DNA of 64,000 nucleotides from Pseudomonas sp. GM41(2012) (GCF_000282315.2 NZ_AKJN02000005.1:186001-250000); one strand, 5' to 3'; shown: positions 49,844-60,428, counted from the first letter of the stretch. Notes: generated by a model not told the origin, from the sequence alone. Numbers and translations are program-made.

Positions 49844-52800
49844 GTGTCGACTATGCCGAGCTGCACTGCCTGTCGAACTTCAGTTTCCAGCGCGGTGCTT
49901 CCAGTGCCCTCGAACTCTTTCAGCGGGCGAAAAAGCAGGGCTATCAGGCCTTGGCGATCACCGATGAATGCACCCTGGCCGGTATCGTCCGCGCCTGGCA
50001 AGCGGCCAAAGCCGTGGAGCTACCGCTGATTATCGGCAGCGAAGTGCACATCGAGAACGGTCCGAAACTGGTGTTGCTGGTGGAAAACCTCGAGGGTTAC
50101 CAGACCCTGTGCCGACTGATTACCCAAGCGCGGCGCCGCACGCAGAAAGGCCAGTATCAAGTGCTGCGGGAAGACTTCAGTGAACCCTTGCCGGGGCTGT
50201 TGGCATTGTGGGTGCCGGACGCGGTCGATGACTTCGAACAGGGCCGTTGGCTGAAACAGATCTTCGTCGATTGCCTGTGGCTGGCCGTCCAGTTGCATCG
50301 CGGCCAGGACGATACCCGACGGCTGGCTGCGCTGCTGACCCTGGCGGGCGAACTGCGAATTCCGGCAGTGGCCAGCGGTGATGTGCACATGCACGCTCGT
50401 GGGCGACGCGCCTTGCAGGACACCATGACTGCGATCCGTCATCACGTGCCAGTGGCGGAGGCCGGGTTGCGTCTTCATCCCAATGGCGAGCGGCATGTGC
50501 GCAGTCTCGAGGCTCTGCAATCGATCTACCCGCAAACACTGCTCGACGAAACGCTGAACATCGCCCGGCGTTGCACCTTTGACCTCGGTCAGTTGCGTTA
50601 TCAATATCCCCGGGAGTTGGTCCCCGAAGGCCAGACAGCCACGTCCTGGCTGCGTCATTTGACCGAGGAGGGCATCGCGTGGCGCTGGCCAAAAGGCCCG
50701 CAGGCCCAGGTGCTGACGCAGATCGACAAGGAACTGGAGCTGATCGCCGAACTGGGCTACGAAAGCTATTTCCTGACGGTTCACGACATTGTGCGATTCG
50801 CCCGTGAGCAAAAAATCCTGTGTCAGGGCCGTGGTTCGGCGGCCAACTCGGCGGTGTGCTTTGCCTTGGGCATCACGGAAATCGATCCGGATCGCACCAC
50901 ATTGTTGTTCGAGCGCTTTCTCTCCAAAGAGCGCAACGAACCGCCGGACATCGACGTCGATTTCGAACACGAACGCCGCGAAGAAGTCCTGCAGTACGTG
51001 TTCCAGCGTTATGGCCGGACCCGCGCGGCGTTGACGGCGGTGGTCAGCACCTATCACGCGGCCGGCGCGGTGCGTGATGTGGCCAAGGCCTTGGGGTTGC
51101 CGCCGGATCAGATCAACGCCCTGGCCGATTGCTGTGGCCACTGGAGTGATGAAACACCGCCCGTGGAACGCCTGCTTGAAGGCGGGTTTGACCCCGAGAG
51201 CCCGGTGCTGCGCCGGGTGCTGAGCCTGACGGGGCAGTTGATCGGCTTCCCCCGACACCTGTCCCAGCACCCCGGCGGTTTCGTGATTTCCGAGCAGCCT
51301 CTGGACAGCCTGGTCCCGGTGGAAAACGCCGCCATGGCCGAGCGCACCATCATCCAGTGGGACAAGGACGACCTCGATGCCGTCGGGTTGCTCAAGGTGG
51401 ATATCCTGGCGTTGGGCATGCTCAGTGCTATCCGCCGCTGTTTCGATCTGTTGCGCCGTCATCGCCATCGGGACCTGAGCCTGGCGACGATCCCGGCCGA
51501 AGACTCGCAGACCTACGACATGATCGGGCGTGCCGACACCATTGGCGTGTTCCAGATCGAGTCCCGGGCGCAGATGTCGATGTTGCCGAGGCTCAAACCC
51601 CGGACCTTCTATGACCTGGTGATCGAGGTGGCGATCGTCCGTCCGGGGCCGATTCAGGGCGGGATGGTGCATCCGTACCTGCGACGCCGAAACAAGGAAG
51701 AACCCGAGGTCTATCCGTCCCCGGCACTGGAAACCGTGCTCAAGCGCACGTTGGGTGTGCCGCTGTTCCAGGAGCAGGTGATGCAGATCGCGATTGTCGC
51801 CGCCGACTACAGCCCCGGCGAGGCTGATCAGTTGCGCCGCTCCATGGCGGCCTGGAAACGCCACGGCGGGCTGGAGCCGCACAAGGATCGCCTGGCCGCC
51901 GGGATGAAGAAAAACGGCTACACGGCCGAGTTTGCCGCGCAGATTTTCGAACAGATCAAAGGCTTCGGCAGTTATGGTTTTCCCGAGTCCCATGCCGCCA
52001 GTTTCGCCTTGTTGACCTACGCCAGTTGCTGGTTGAAATGCCACGAGCCGGCGGCCTTCGCCTGTGCGCTGATCAACAGCTGGCCCATGGGTTTCTACAG
52101 CCCGGACCAGATTCTGCAGGACGCGCGCCGGCATCATTTGCAGATTCGCCCGGTGGACGTGCGCGCCAGTGATTGGGATTGCAGCCTCGAACCGATCACC
52201 GGTGCCCAGCCGGCGATTCGCATGGGATTGCGGATGATCAAGGGCTTTCGCGAGGACGATGCCCGGCGCATCGAAACGGCGAGGTCGAAGGGGGCGTTTA
52301 TCGACATTGCCGACCTCGGCGAACGGGCGCGGCTCGATGCCCGCGCCCAGGAGCAACTGGCCGATGCCGGTGCGCTGCGCGGCCTGGCCGGTGACCGTCA
52401 TCGGGCGCGCTGGGAAGTGGCGGGTGTGCAGAAACAGCTCGGTTTGTTTGCCGGTCTGCCGAGTCAGGAGGAGGGCGCGGTGTCGTTGCCCAAACCCACC
52501 GTCGGCGAAGACCTGCTGGCCGATTACAACAGTGTCGGCACCACGCTCGGTCCGCATCCGCTGGCGTTGTTGCGGGGTGAATTGAAAGCCCGGCGCTGCC
52601 GCAGTTCGAAGGAACTGCTGGAGGTCGAGCATGGACGACCGGTCAGCGTCGCCGGGCTGGTGACCGGCCGACAACGCCCGGGCACCGCCAGTGGTGTGAC
52701 CTTTGTCACCCTTGAAGATGAGTTCGGCAACGTCAACGTCATTGTCTGGCGCGACCTGGCCGACCGGCAGCGCCAGGTGTTGGTGGGCTCGCAATTGCTC

Positions 52801-52917
52801 AAGGTCGACGGGCGCTGGGAAAAGGAAGGCGAAGTGCGGCACTTGATTGCCGGACGGTTGAGCGATTTGAGCCCATTGCTCGACGGTATCAGCGTACGCA
52901 GCCGGGATTTTCGCTAA
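49840..52917 (+). CDS. dnaE2: error-prone DNA polymerase DnaE2
   Basis: The 1025-residue protein is a class C polymerase. It has an N-terminal PHP domain ([17 protein letters not shown]), the palm motifs [16 protein letters not shown] and [16 protein letters not shown], and a C-terminal OB-fold. DnaE2 lacks the proofreading partners of DnaE1 and copies damaged DNA with low fidelity. The ATG overlaps the imuB stop. The gene ends 19 bp before a REP palindrome. Confidence 0.96.
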   Translation: MSVDYAELHCLSNFSFQRGASSALELFQRAKKQGYQALAITDECTLAGIVRAWQAAKAVELPLIIGSEVHIENGPKLVLLVENLEGYQTLCRLITQARRRTQKGQYQVLREDFSEPLPGLLALWVPDAVDDFEQGRWLKQIFVDCLWLAVQLHRGQDDTRRLAALLTLAGELRIPAVASGDVHMHARGRRALQDTMTAIRHHVPVAEAGLRLHPNGERHVRSLEALQSIYPQTLLDETLNIARRCTFDLGQLRYQYPRELVPEGQTATSWLRHLTEEGIAWRWPKGPQAQVLTQIDKELELIAELGYESYFLTVHDIVRFAREQKILCQGRGSAANSAVCFALGITEIDPDRTTLLFERFLSKERNEPPDIDVDFEHERREEVLQYVFQRYGRTRAALTAVVSTYHAAGAVRDVAKALGLPPDQINALADCCGHWSDETPPVERLLEGGFDPESPVLRRVLSLTGQLIGFPRHLSQHPGGFVISEQPLDSLVPVENAAMAERTIIQWDKDDLDAVGLLKVDILALGMLSAIRRCFDLLRRHRHRDLSLATIPAEDSQTYDMIGRADTIGVFQIESRAQMSMLPRLKPRTFYDLVIEVAIVRPGPIQGGMVHPYLRRRNKEEPEVYPSPALETVLKRTLGVPLFQEQVMQIAIVAADYSPGEADQLRRSMAAWKRHGGLEPHKDRLAAGMKKNGYTAEFAAQIFEQIKGFGSYGFPESHAASFALLTYASCWLKCHEPAAFACALINSWPMGFYSPDQILQDARRHHLQIRPVDVRASDWDCSLEPITGAQPAIRMGLRMIKGFREDDARRIETARSKGAFIDIADLGERARLDARAQEQLADAGALRGLAGDRHRARWEVAGVQKQLGLFAGLPSQEEGAVSLPKPTVGEDLLADYNSVGTTLGPHPLALLRGELKARRCRSSKELLEVEHGRPVSVAGLVTGRQRPGTASGVTFVTLEDEFGNVNVIVWRDLADRQRQVLVGSQLLKVDGRWEKEGEVRHLIAGRLSDLSPLLDGISVRSRDFR

Positions 52918-52935
52918 TTCTCAGTCATACACAAC

Positions 52936-53034
52936 CCCTGTAGGAGCTGCCGAAGGCTGCGATCTTTTGGCTGCTTCACAGGCCCGAAAAAAACAAGATC
53001 AAAGGATCGCAGCCTTCGGCAGCTCCTACAGGGG
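52936..53034. repeat. REP-type palindrome between convergent dnaE2 and flavin-reductase genes
   Basis: An inverted pair of the CCTGTAGGAGCTGCCGAAGG type with the core GGCTGCGATCTTTTG spans the gap between the two gene ends. The arms carry a few mismatches. Such copies often serve as transcription boundaries. Confidence 0.88.
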
Positions 53035-53050
53035 CTCAGCCGCAGAGACC

Positions 53051-53713
53051 CTATTTGGTGACAGGCCAAAACCTTTCGCCACCCCCCGGTGCATCCGTCC
53101 ACGCCTGCAACGAGCGTGTCGGCAAATCAAAATAATCGCGCGTACGCGCATACCCATGCCCACCCATCCGGCCAATCGCATCGAGCCCGAGCTGATCGAT
53201 ATACAAGGTTTTCGGGTCGATCAATTCATCCCGCACATGCGCCATCAACACTTCGCCAAAGATAATCTCCCGTGACTGTCCGATGGACAGCGCCATCATC
53301 CGCCGACATTCCAGTGCCACCGGGGCTTCGCCGATCCTTGGGCATTTGACCGTGGTGCCGGGAATGGCAGTAAGGCCCGCAGCAGTCAGTTCGTCGAAAC
53401 CGGGGGCGAACGGCACGGCGCAGACGTTCATGGCTTCCACCAGGGCATCGCTGACGATGTTCACGGTGAATTCCTGGTTGAGCTGGATATTGCGCGTGGT
53501 GTCCTTGGGGCTTTGGTCGCCGTAGTTTTCCACGCCCAACGCGAGGATCGGCGGGTCGGCCGAGAGGGCGTTGAAGAAGCTGAAGGGCGCGGCGTTGATC
53601 CGACCTTCGCCGTCGATGGTGGTGACCAGGGCAATCGGCCGTGGCACCACGCTGCCGATCAGAATCTTGTACTTGTCTCGCGGGCTCAATTGGCTGAAGT
53701 CGAAGCTTTGCAT
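53051..53713 (-). CDS. flavin reductase/FMN-binding split-barrel protein
   Basis: The 220-residue protein matches the DIM6/NTAB flavin reductase-like family, with RPIALVTTIDGEGRINAAPFSFFNAL and an FMN-binding split barrel. Members reduce FMN or bind it for a partner monooxygenase. It starts 12 bp after the amidohydrolase gene and is the last gene of the operon headed by the PotA-like ATPase. Its partner oxygenase is not evident. Confidence 0.85.
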   Translation of the reverse strand: MQSFDFSQLSPRDKYKILIGSVVPRPIALVTTIDGEGRINAAPFSFFNALSADPPILALGVENYGDQSPKDTTRNIQLNQEFTVNIVSDALVEAMNVCAVPFAPGFDELTAAGLTAIPGTTVKCPRIGEAPVALECRRMMALSIGQSREIIFGEVLMAHVRDELIDPKTLYIDQLGLDAIGRMGGHGYARTRDYFDLPTRSLQAWTDAPGGGERFWPVTK

Positions 53714-53725
53714 GGGCAGAATTCT

Positions 53726-55213
53726 CTAAAGAAGGGGATCAATCGCGCTCAGCGGCGCGTCTGCGCTGTAGTCGTCAGCGAATGGGATGGCCGGTTTGAA
53801 CAGGCCTTTCCAGTCCGGTTGGCCAAAGGCCCGGTCGCTGTGGCTGCGCATCAGTTTTTCGAATTGTTGTTGGGCCTGGCGTTGCAGGGCGGGGTAGTCG
53901 ACGCCTTGAACCTGACCGTCCTGCATCACGCAGCGGCCGTTGATGTAAGTGGCGATGCAGTCGTCACCGCGCCCGGCCAATACCAGGTTTTTCAGTGGGT
54001 CGAACAGCGGCCCCAAATGCAGGCCGCGAAGGCTGAACACCGTGATGTCGGCCTTGGCGCCCGGTGCCAATCGGCCCAGATCATCGCGACCCAGGGCCTT
54101 GGCGCCGCCGAGGGTGGCCGCATTGTAAAAATCCAGCGTGTGGGTCAAGGAACCACCGCCCTCCATCAATCGGGCGATATTCAGACCCTGGCGCATGTTT
54201 TCCAGCAAATCCGCCGGCCAGGTGTCGGTGCCCAAGGCGAAGTTGATGCCCTTGGCCCGATAGCGACCGAAGGAGTTCAACGCCTCGCCATCACGGGCAA
54301 ACACCACCGGGCAATGCACCAGACTCGCGCCGCCATCCACCACGCGTTGCAGATCGTCATCGCCGGAGGTGTAGATGCCGTGGGGCAGCAGGCTGCGCGG
54401 AGTCAGCAGATTCAATTGTTGTAACCAACCCAGCGGCGAAGTACCGCGCAGTTGCTCGACCATCGCCACCTCACCGAGCCCTTGGCAGCAATGCAAACGC
54501 ATCGGCGCGTTCAATTCCCGACTCAGCGCCGCAGTGCGTTGCAGCAGGGCTGGGGTACAGGTCTGGATGCGGTCCGGCAGCAGCGCACCGCGAATCAAAC
54601 CCTCGTGCGCACCGTCGAAATCATGGAAAAACCGAACAGCCGCGTCGAGCCCGGCCATGCCTCGCGCTTCATCCCAGTGATGCCCGAGGCTTCCATCGGC
54701 GCGCCAATAACTCATGCCGCTCATGTAACAGGGGCCAAGGTAAGTCCGCAGCCCCAACTCGGCCGCCACACCGGTCACCGCAGAAAATTCGTCGTAGGTT
54801 TCGGCCCACTCGCGGTAATACATCGAGGTGATCGGCATGGCGGTGGTGATGCCGTTGCGGATCAGCTGAGTGAAGGCATAGCGGTATTTGAAGACTTCTT
54901 CATCGGGGCTGTAACTCTCCCGCGGACCGCTCGCCAGATAGTCCTCGGACCACATCCGGCCCATGTCGCGTTCATCGCCGTTGTCCAGCGTCAGCACCGT
55001 CGAATCAAGATCACCGAGTGCATCCAGATCGATGAAGCCCGGACCGATCAACGCGTTGCCGTAATCGACCCACTGATCCACCGGCCCCGGATAACCCCGC
55101 CCGACAAACACAATGCGCGAACCTTCGAACACCACTTCGCCGTCGCGCCACAGCACATGCTGCGTACCGTCGAACCCGACCACGCAACTGGCTTTCAATC
55201 CCATCCTTTTCAC
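53726..55213 (-). CDS. amidohydrolase-family protein lacking the usual HxH metal motif
   Basis: The 495-residue protein is an ATZ/TRZ-type amidohydrolase: it has later metal or active-site residues MRLHCCQG, LLPHGIYTS and FALGTDTWP. The first metal motif, normally HxH after PGF/LIN/D, is replaced by PGFIDLDALGDLDS, so two histidines are absent. This may define a distinct subgroup, perhaps using a single metal. Translation starts at a GTG that overlaps the upstream gene's TGA, with GGAAAG six bases ahead. It lies with a cytosine-deaminase-like gene in a PotABCD-type operon, so its substrate is probably nitrogenous. Confidence 0.82.
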   Translation of the reverse strand: MKRMGLKASCVVGFDGTQHVLWRDGEVVFEGSRIVFVGRGYPGPVDQWVDYGNALIGPGFIDLDALGDLDSTVLTLDNGDERDMGRMWSEDYLASGPRESYSPDEEVFKYRYAFTQLIRNGITTAMPITSMYYREWAETYDEFSAVTGVAAELGLRTYLGPCYMSGMSYWRADGSLGHHWDEARGMAGLDAAVRFFHDFDGAHEGLIRGALLPDRIQTCTPALLQRTAALSRELNAPMRLHCCQGLGEVAMVEQLRGTSPLGWLQQLNLLTPRSLLPHGIYTSGDDDLQRVVDGGASLVHCPVVFARDGEALNSFGRYRAKGINFALGTDTWPADLLENMRQGLNIARLMEGGGSLTHTLDFYNAATLGGAKALGRDDLGRLAPGAKADITVFSLRGLHLGPLFDPLKNLVLAGRGDDCIATYINGRCVMQDGQVQGVDYPALQRQAQQQFEKLMRSHSDRAFGQPDWKGLFKPAIPFADDYSADAPLSAIDPLL

Positions 55214-56397
55214 AAACGGCTTTCCAGCAGTCGGCCACCGGAGGCGATCAACTCACCGCCGCGATAAACCTGCCGCACCGGCCGCGACACCACCGCCTCA
55301 CCCAGGGTCTGCACCGGCATCAGCAGAAAGTCCGCCGGCGCACCGATCTCCACTCCATAACCTTCACAGCCCAACGCCCGAGCGCCATTCACGGTGGCGG
55401 CTTCGAACGCCGCCGCCAGTTCATCGTCCTTGTTCAAGTCGAAACGAAACGCCAGCAGCATCGCTCGTTCGAGCATGTCACCGTTGCCCATGGGCGACCA
55501 GGCGTCGCGAATGCCATCCGAACCCAGGCACACGTTCACCCCGGTCTCGCGCAACGCGAGGAACGGCGGCACCGCGCAATCGGCCGGTGCTGAACTCATC
55601 AGGGAAATGCCCAGCGCCGCGAGGCGTTCGGCCACCGGTTTGACCTGACTCCACGGCAACATCCCCAGGCAGTACGCGTGGCTGATCATCACCCGACCCT
55701 GACGCCCGAAGCGTTCGGTGTAGTCGGCGATCAGTGCGATCTGCCACAGGCCCAATTCGCCCTTGTCGTGCAGGTGAATGTCGACGCCTCGCTCGAATTC
55801 GCTGGCCAGCTTAAACACGAAGTCGAGCTGCGCGATGGGGTCGTTGTCGATGCCGCAGGGGTCGAGGCCGCCGACATTTTCCACGCCCAGGGCCATGGCT
55901 TCGCGCATCAATTCGGCGGTGCCGGGGCGGCTGATCAGGCCGGTTTGCGGGAACACCACCAGTTGCAGGTCGATCAGGTCGCGGTAGCCTTCGCGCAGTT
56001 GCTGCATGGCCTCGACGTGGCGCAGGCCGAATTCCGGGTCGATGTCGACGTGACAACGCATCGTCAGCGAGCCACGGGCAATGCAGTTTTCCAGCAGGGC
56101 GCCGGCGCGCTGGGCAATCGGTGCCTGGACGTCACGCAGCACGCGGCGCTCGTTGGCGATGTAGTCCTTGAGCGTCGGGCCGGCGCTGTTCGGGCGCCAG
56201 GGTTGACCCCAGAGGGTTTTGTCGAGGTGGACGTGGCTTTCGACCAGGGCCGGGGTGAGGAGCTGGTTTTGGCCGTCGATGTCGGTGGCGTCCAACGGCG
56301 CGTTGGACGCGGGGCGTCGATCTTTGAACAGGCCGTTTTCCAGAAGCAGGTCTTCGGCGGGGGAGCCGTAGGGGCGGACGTTGCGTAGCCAGGTCAT
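55210..56397 (-). CDS. cytosine-deaminase-like amidohydrolase
   Basis: The 395-residue protein has the full metal set of the CodA/ATZ branch: HxH in VESHVHLDKTL, DIHLHDKGE, ISHAYCLG and LGSDGIRD. It probably deaminates or hydrolyses a cyclic nitrogen compound such as a pyrimidine or hydantoin. The ATG at 56397 follows GAGGT and gives the natural start; a longer form with 16 more residues is rejected. Its end overlaps the GTG of the next gene, so the two amidohydrolases are translated together. Confidence 0.86.
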   Translation of the reverse strand: MTWLRNVRPYGSPAEDLLLENGLFKDRRPASNAPLDATDIDGQNQLLTPALVESHVHLDKTLWGQPWRPNSAGPTLKDYIANERRVLRDVQAPIAQRAGALLENCIARGSLTMRCHVDIDPEFGLRHVEAMQQLREGYRDLIDLQLVVFPQTGLISRPGTAELMREAMALGVENVGGLDPCGIDNDPIAQLDFVFKLASEFERGVDIHLHDKGELGLWQIALIADYTERFGRQGRVMISHAYCLGMLPWSQVKPVAERLAALGISLMSSAPADCAVPPFLALRETGVNVCLGSDGIRDAWSPMGNGDMLERAMLLAFRFDLNKDDELAAAFEAATVNGARALGCEGYGVEIGAPADFLLMPVQTLGEAVVSRPVRQVYRGGELIASGGRLLESRL

Positions 56398-56433
56398 TGC
56401 ATACCTCGAATTTTTTGGTGTTTGGGCGGGCCT

Positions 56434-56510
56434 CATCGCGAGCAAGCTCGGCTCCTACAGGATTCGCGGTGTTCACACCCCCCTGTAGGAGCCGAGCTTG
56501 CTCGCGATGG
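56434..56510. repeat. REP-type palindrome (GAGCAAGCTCGGCTCCTACAG type)
   Basis: CATCGCGAGCAAGCTCGGCT at the left and its inverted copy at the right form a hairpin of about 27-bp arms. It sits inside the operon between the PotD-like and deaminase-like genes, and may set their relative expression. Confidence 0.9.
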
Positions 56511-56536
56511 CCGCGACTCGGTCTCAAGCCAGCCAA

Positions 56537-57589
56537 TCAACCCTTGAGCTTCGACCAGATCCGGTCCTGCAGCTCACGCGCCTTGTTGCTGCACTCTTTT
56601 TCCGGGCGCAGGCGCGAGGCGAACTCGTCGGGCATGTTGATCGCGTCCATCACCCGCCATTTGGCGTCGATCAGCTTGTCGCTCTGGATACCGTTGGCGT
56701 AGGCGATGGCGTTGGACACGGCGGCGGCGTTTTCCGGCTTCATCATCCAGTCGATAAAGATCTTCGCGTTGCCAGGGTGCGGGGCGCTTTTCGGTACGGC
56801 GAAGTTGTCCTGGAACATGGCCAGGCCTTCGCGCGGGTACACGTACTTGATGGTGCTTTTTTGCAACGTGGCCCGGGCGGTGGAGCCGTTCCAGTTCTGC
56901 ATCATGATCACTTCACCGGAGGCCATGCGGTCGACGGTGTTGTCCGAGCTGTACATCTTCAAGTGCGGTTTCTGTTTCTGCAGCAGCTCCAGAATGCGCT
57001 TGGCGTCCTGCGGGTTTTCGCTGCATTCGTCGACGTTCAAGTAATGGCTGGCCGCGTTGATCACACTGCTGGAAGTGTCGAGGGCGGCGAGTTGGCCTTC
57101 GAGTTCCTTGCGCGGTTCGAAGAACTCTTTCCAAGAGTCATCGAGTTTGCCGCCGGGCACCCGTGCGCTGTCATAGGAAAACCCGGTGGTGCCCCACAGG
57201 TACGGGGCGGAGAACTTGCGGCCCGGGTCGAAACCCGGATCGCGGAACGCCGGTTTGACGTACTGGAAGTTGGGCAGGGTCGACGCATCGATTTGCAGTA
57301 GCAGGTTCTGGTTGATCAACGTGCGCATGATCGACTGCGACGGCACGATCACGTCATACGCCGCGCCGCCGGCCTGCAGCTTGGCCAGCAAAGTTTCGTT
57401 GCTGTCGTAGCCGTCCATGGTGACCTTGATCCCGGTCTCCTTTTCGAACTTGGCCAGCAGATCGACCGGGTAGTAGTCGGTCCAGTTGTAGAAGAACAAT
57501 TCCTTAGGTTCGGCAGCCTGGGCGCTGAACGCCGCGAAGCAACTCAGGGCCAGACCGGCGACAGCGAAACGCATGCTTTTTGTTTTCAT
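56537..57589 (-). CDS. PotD/PotF-type polyamine-like ABC substrate-binding protein
   Basis: The 350-residue protein has a signal peptide (MKTKSMRFAVAGLALSCFAA, ending SAQA) and a bacterial solute-binding protein 1 domain with ELFFYNWTDYYPVDLLAKFE and DVIVPSQSIM, typical of PotD/PotF-type proteins. The ATG at 57589 follows GGAGCG. An in-frame extension into the upstream permease is rejected. It should bind a polyamine-like or other cationic nitrogen compound in the periplasm. Confidence 0.9.
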   Translation of the reverse strand: MKTKSMRFAVAGLALSCFAAFSAQAAEPKELFFYNWTDYYPVDLLAKFEKETGIKVTMDGYDSNETLLAKLQAGGAAYDVIVPSQSIMRTLINQNLLLQIDASTLPNFQYVKPAFRDPGFDPGRKFSAPYLWGTTGFSYDSARVPGGKLDDSWKEFFEPRKELEGQLAALDTSSSVINAASHYLNVDECSENPQDAKRILELLQKQKPHLKMYSSDNTVDRMASGEVIMMQNWNGSTARATLQKSTIKYVYPREGLAMFQDNFAVPKSAPHPGNAKIFIDWMMKPENAAAVSNAIAYANGIQSDKLIDAKWRVMDAINMPDEFASRLRPEKECSNKARELQDRIWSKLKG

Positions 57590-57606
57590 TAGAGAACGCT
57601 CCAGGC

Positions 57607-58395
57607 TCATTGGTTTTTGCCGCGCTGTCCCAGCCAGAAGGCCAGCACCACCAGCACGATGGAAATCACCAGCATCAGGGTCGAGATCGCGTTGATCTCC
57701 GGCGTGACGCCGGACTTGATCGCCGAGAAGATGTACACCGGCAACGTCGTCGAACCGGGGCCGGCAACGAAGAAGGTCATGATGAAATCGTCGAGGCTGA
57801 CCACGAACGCCAACACCGAACCGGACAACACTGCCGGCCACAGCAGCGGCAGCGTCACTCGACGAAATACTTGCCACGGGTTGGCGTACAAATCGTTCGC
57901 CGCCTCCAGCAAGCTCTTGTCCAGGTCGTTGAGCCGGGCGCGGATCGGCAGGTAGGCGAACGGAATGCAGAAGCCGATGTGCGCGACGATCACCGTCAGC
58001 AATCCGAGCTTGATCCCCAGCGCCATGAACAACAGCAGCGTGGCCACGGCGGTGACGATCTCCGGCAGGATCAGCGGCAGGTTGATCCCGCCCTCGACCA
58101 TCTTCTGTCCATAGAACGGCCGGTACGTCGCCAACGCCGCGAGCAACGCAATGGCCGTGGCACACACCGTGGCGATGCTGGCGACGATGATCGAGTTCAG
58201 CGCCGCCGTCTGGATCGACGGGTTGGCCAGAATCCTTCCGTACCAGGCAAAGGAGAACTCGGTCCACACCGTGGCCGAACGGTTGGCGTTGAAGCTGTAG
58301 GCGATCAGCACAAAGATCGGTACGTACAGATACGCCAGGATCAACAGGCTGACTTCGCGGGTCAGGGGCAGTTTTTTCAGGTGCAGGGCGATCAT
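57607..58395 (-). CDS. PotC-type ABC transporter permease
   Basis: The 262-residue inner-membrane protein has six helices and the permease loop EAANDLYANPWQVFRRVTLP, as in PotC/PotI. Its ATG overlaps the stop of the PotB-like gene. It forms the channel with the PotB-like subunit for the same substrate. Confidence 0.92.
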   Translation of the reverse strand: MIALHLKKLPLTREVSLLILAYLYVPIFVLIAYSFNANRSATVWTEFSFAWYGRILANPSIQTAALNSIIVASIATVCATAIALLAALATYRPFYGQKMVEGGINLPLILPEIVTAVATLLLFMALGIKLGLLTVIVAHIGFCIPFAYLPIRARLNDLDKSLLEAANDLYANPWQVFRRVTLPLLWPAVLSGSVLAFVVSLDDFIMTFFVAGPGSTTLPVYIFSAIKSGVTPEINAISTLMLVISIVLVVLAFWLGQRGKNQ

Positions 58396-59309
58396 GCGGT
58401 GGCTCCCCGACGCAGGGTTTTGGCGGTGCTGCGGCTATAAAGGGCATAAAGCACCAGGGACAGCAGCAGAATCCCCAGCAACAGGAACGACAGCGAACTG
58501 CCCAGCGGCCAGTTGCGCGCGGTGCCGAACTGTTGCTGGATCAGGTTGCCGATCATCAGCGTCTTGCCGCCGCCGAGAATCGCCGGGGTGATGAAGGCAC
58601 CGAGGCTCGGCACAAACACCAGCAGCGCACCAGCAATCACGCCGGGCATCGACAGCGGCAGGATGATCCGTTTTAGCGCGTGCCAGCGATTGGCGCCGAG
58701 GTCGTAAGCGGCTTCCACCAGGCGCCAGTCGAGTTTTTCCAGGGTCGAATAGATCGGCAAAATCATGAACGGCAGGAAGCTGTAGACCAGCCCGACGCTG
58801 ACGGCGAAGTCGTTGTAGAGCAGGGTGATGCCACCGGCCTGCGGAAACAGCGCGTTGAGGCTCTGGGCGACCCAGCCGTGCTCGCGCAGGATGATCAGCC
58901 ACGCGTAGTTGCGGATCAGCAGGTTGGTCCAGAACGGAATGGTGATCAGCAACACCATGAGGTTGCGCCGCTGCGGTGTCAGGCTCGACATCCACAACGC
59001 CACCGGGAAGCCGAACAGGAAACACAGCAACGTGGTGCCACCGGCCTGGAACACCGAGCGCAACAGCGCTTGGGCGTAGACCCAGTTCAGTTCCAGTTCG
59101 CCGTCGAAACCTTCCTGGAAAAACAACTGCACGTAGCTTTGCAATTGCCAGTTGGCCTGCCAGTCGACGCCGCCATACACGTTGCGCGGCAACAGGCTGA
59201 TGTAGCCCATGATGCCGAGCGGAATGGCGATCAATGCCAGCAAAGTCAGAACCACCGGGCTGAGCAACAGCGCACGGTTGAGGGCGGGAGAAGTGCTACT
59301 GACGCTCAT
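58392..59309 (-). CDS. PotB-type ABC transporter permease
   Basis: The 305-residue protein has six helices and the loop EAAYDLGANRWHALKRIILP, as in PotB/PotH. It starts one base after the PotA-like stop and ends in an overlap with the PotC-like gene. It is part of the same inner-membrane complex. Confidence 0.92.
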   Translation of the reverse strand: MSVSSTSPALNRALLLSPVVLTLLALIAIPLGIMGYISLLPRNVYGGVDWQANWQLQSYVQLFFQEGFDGELELNWVYAQALLRSVFQAGGTTLLCFLFGFPVALWMSSLTPQRRNLMVLLITIPFWTNLLIRNYAWLIILREHGWVAQSLNALFPQAGGITLLYNDFAVSVGLVYSFLPFMILPIYSTLEKLDWRLVEAAYDLGANRWHALKRIILPLSMPGVIAGALLVFVPSLGAFITPAILGGGKTLMIGNLIQQQFGTARNWPLGSSLSFLLLGILLLSLVLYALYSRSTAKTLRRGATA

Positions 59310-59310
59310 C

Positions 59311-60396
59311 TCAGGCCTCCATCAACAGGCAGGCGTGGGGCGGCAGGTTGACCGCGACACGATCACCGACCACCCGGCCACGATTCAGGCCTTCGTTGTT
59401 CTCGCGCAGCATGACCTTGATGTCGTTGTTCAACCGGCACTGATAGAGCGTGGCAGTGCCGACATACAACACCGCTTCGATCACGCCGCGCAGGTGATGC
59501 GGTTGCGCCAGGTCGACCAATTGCGAGCGCTCCGGGCGGAAGGCCAATTGAACGGCAGCACCGTCGAAGCCTTGGGCCGGGCAGGGGATTTCTACCGGCA
59601 TGCCGTTCGGCACGAACAGTTTTTCGTTTTGCTGGCCGCGTTTGATGTGGCCGGGGAGGAAATTGATGTCGCCGATAAACTGGGCGACAAACTGATGTTT
59701 GGGTCTTTCGTAGATATCGTTCGGTGTGCCGATTTGCAGGATCTTGCCGGCTGACATCACGGCGATTCGGTCGGACAGGGTCAGGGCTTCTTCCTGATCG
59801 TGGGTGACGAAAATGAAGGTGATCCCGGCTTCCTTCTGTACGCGCTTGAGTTCGACCTGCATTTCCTTGCGCAGCTTCAAGTCCAGCGCCGACAGCGGTT
59901 CGTCGAGCAACAGCACTTTGGGTTTCGGCGCCAGGGCCCGGGCCAGGGCCACGCGCTGCTGTTGGCCACCGGACAACTCGGCCGGTTTGCGCTGGGCCAG
60001 GTGTTGCATTTGTACCAGCGTGAGCATCTCATCGACACGTTGCGGGATGAGCTTGCGATCAAGACCCTGCATCTCGAGGCCGAAGGCGATATTCTGCGCG
60101 ACGCTCATGTGCGGAAACAGCGCGTAGCTCTGGAATACGGTGTTGACCCGGCGCTTGAACGGTGGCAAATCATTGACCGGTTCGCCCGCCAGACGAATCT
60201 CGCCTTCGCTGACTTGTTCGAAGCCGGCGATGGTACGCAGCAGGGTGGTCTTGCCGCAGCCGGAAGGGCCGAGCAGGGTGAAGAATTCGTTGTCGGCAAT
60301 GTCGACTGAAACGTTGTCGAGGGCTGGAGCCAGCCCCGGATCGTCGGAATACCGTTTGGAGACGTTACGCACTTCAATCGCTGTTGGATGACCCAT
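59311..60396 (-). CDS. PotA-type ABC transporter ATP-binding protein
   Basis: The 361-residue ATPase has Walker [10 protein letters not shown], signature [15 protein letters not shown], Walker [12 protein letters not shown] and switch region VTHDQEEAL, followed by a TOBE-type regulatory domain from about residue 280, as in PotA. It powers the transporter and is the first gene of the seven-gene operon. The ATG follows AGAGGA. The promoter region between it and the divergent GntR gene has a symmetric regulator-like site. Confidence 0.94.
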   Translation of the reverse strand: MGHPTAIEVRNVSKRYSDDPGLAPALDNVSVDIADNEFFTLLGPSGCGKTTLLRTIAGFEQVSEGEIRLAGEPVNDLPPFKRRVNTVFQSYALFPHMSVAQNIAFGLEMQGLDRKLIPQRVDEMLTLVQMQHLAQRKPAELSGGQQQRVALARALAPKPKVLLLDEPLSALDLKLRKEMQVELKRVQKEAGITFIFVTHDQEEALTLSDRIAVMSAGKILQIGTPNDIYERPKHQFVAQFIGDINFLPGHIKRGQQNEKLFVPNGMPVEIPCPAQGFDGAAVQLAFRPERSQLVDLAQPHHLRGVIEAVLYVGTATLYQCRLNNDIKVMLRENNEGLNRGRVVGDRVAVNLPPHACLLMEA

Positions 60397-60416
60397 ATTG
60401 GTGCATTCCTCTAATT

Positions 60417-60428
60417 ATTGTATGCAAT
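60417..60428. promoter_or_regulatory. probable FCD-type GntR operator
   Basis: ATTGTATGCAAT is a nearly perfect 12-bp palindrome about 21 bp upstream of the PotA-like ATG. The related GGATGCAATC lies at 60433-60442. FCD-branch GntR regulators bind sites of the ATTGTATACAAT kind, so the neighbouring regulator may repress the transporter operon here. Confidence 0.55.

Noticed and set aside
50020..52842. 940-codon antisense frame across dnaE2
   Set aside because: The opposite strand encodes a complete DnaE2 with all motifs. The antisense product is low-complexity and has no start signals.
56537..58447. 636-residue fusion of binding protein with upstream sequence
   Set aside because: The first half reads antiphase through the PotC-like permease gene; the natural protein starts at its signal peptide at 57589.
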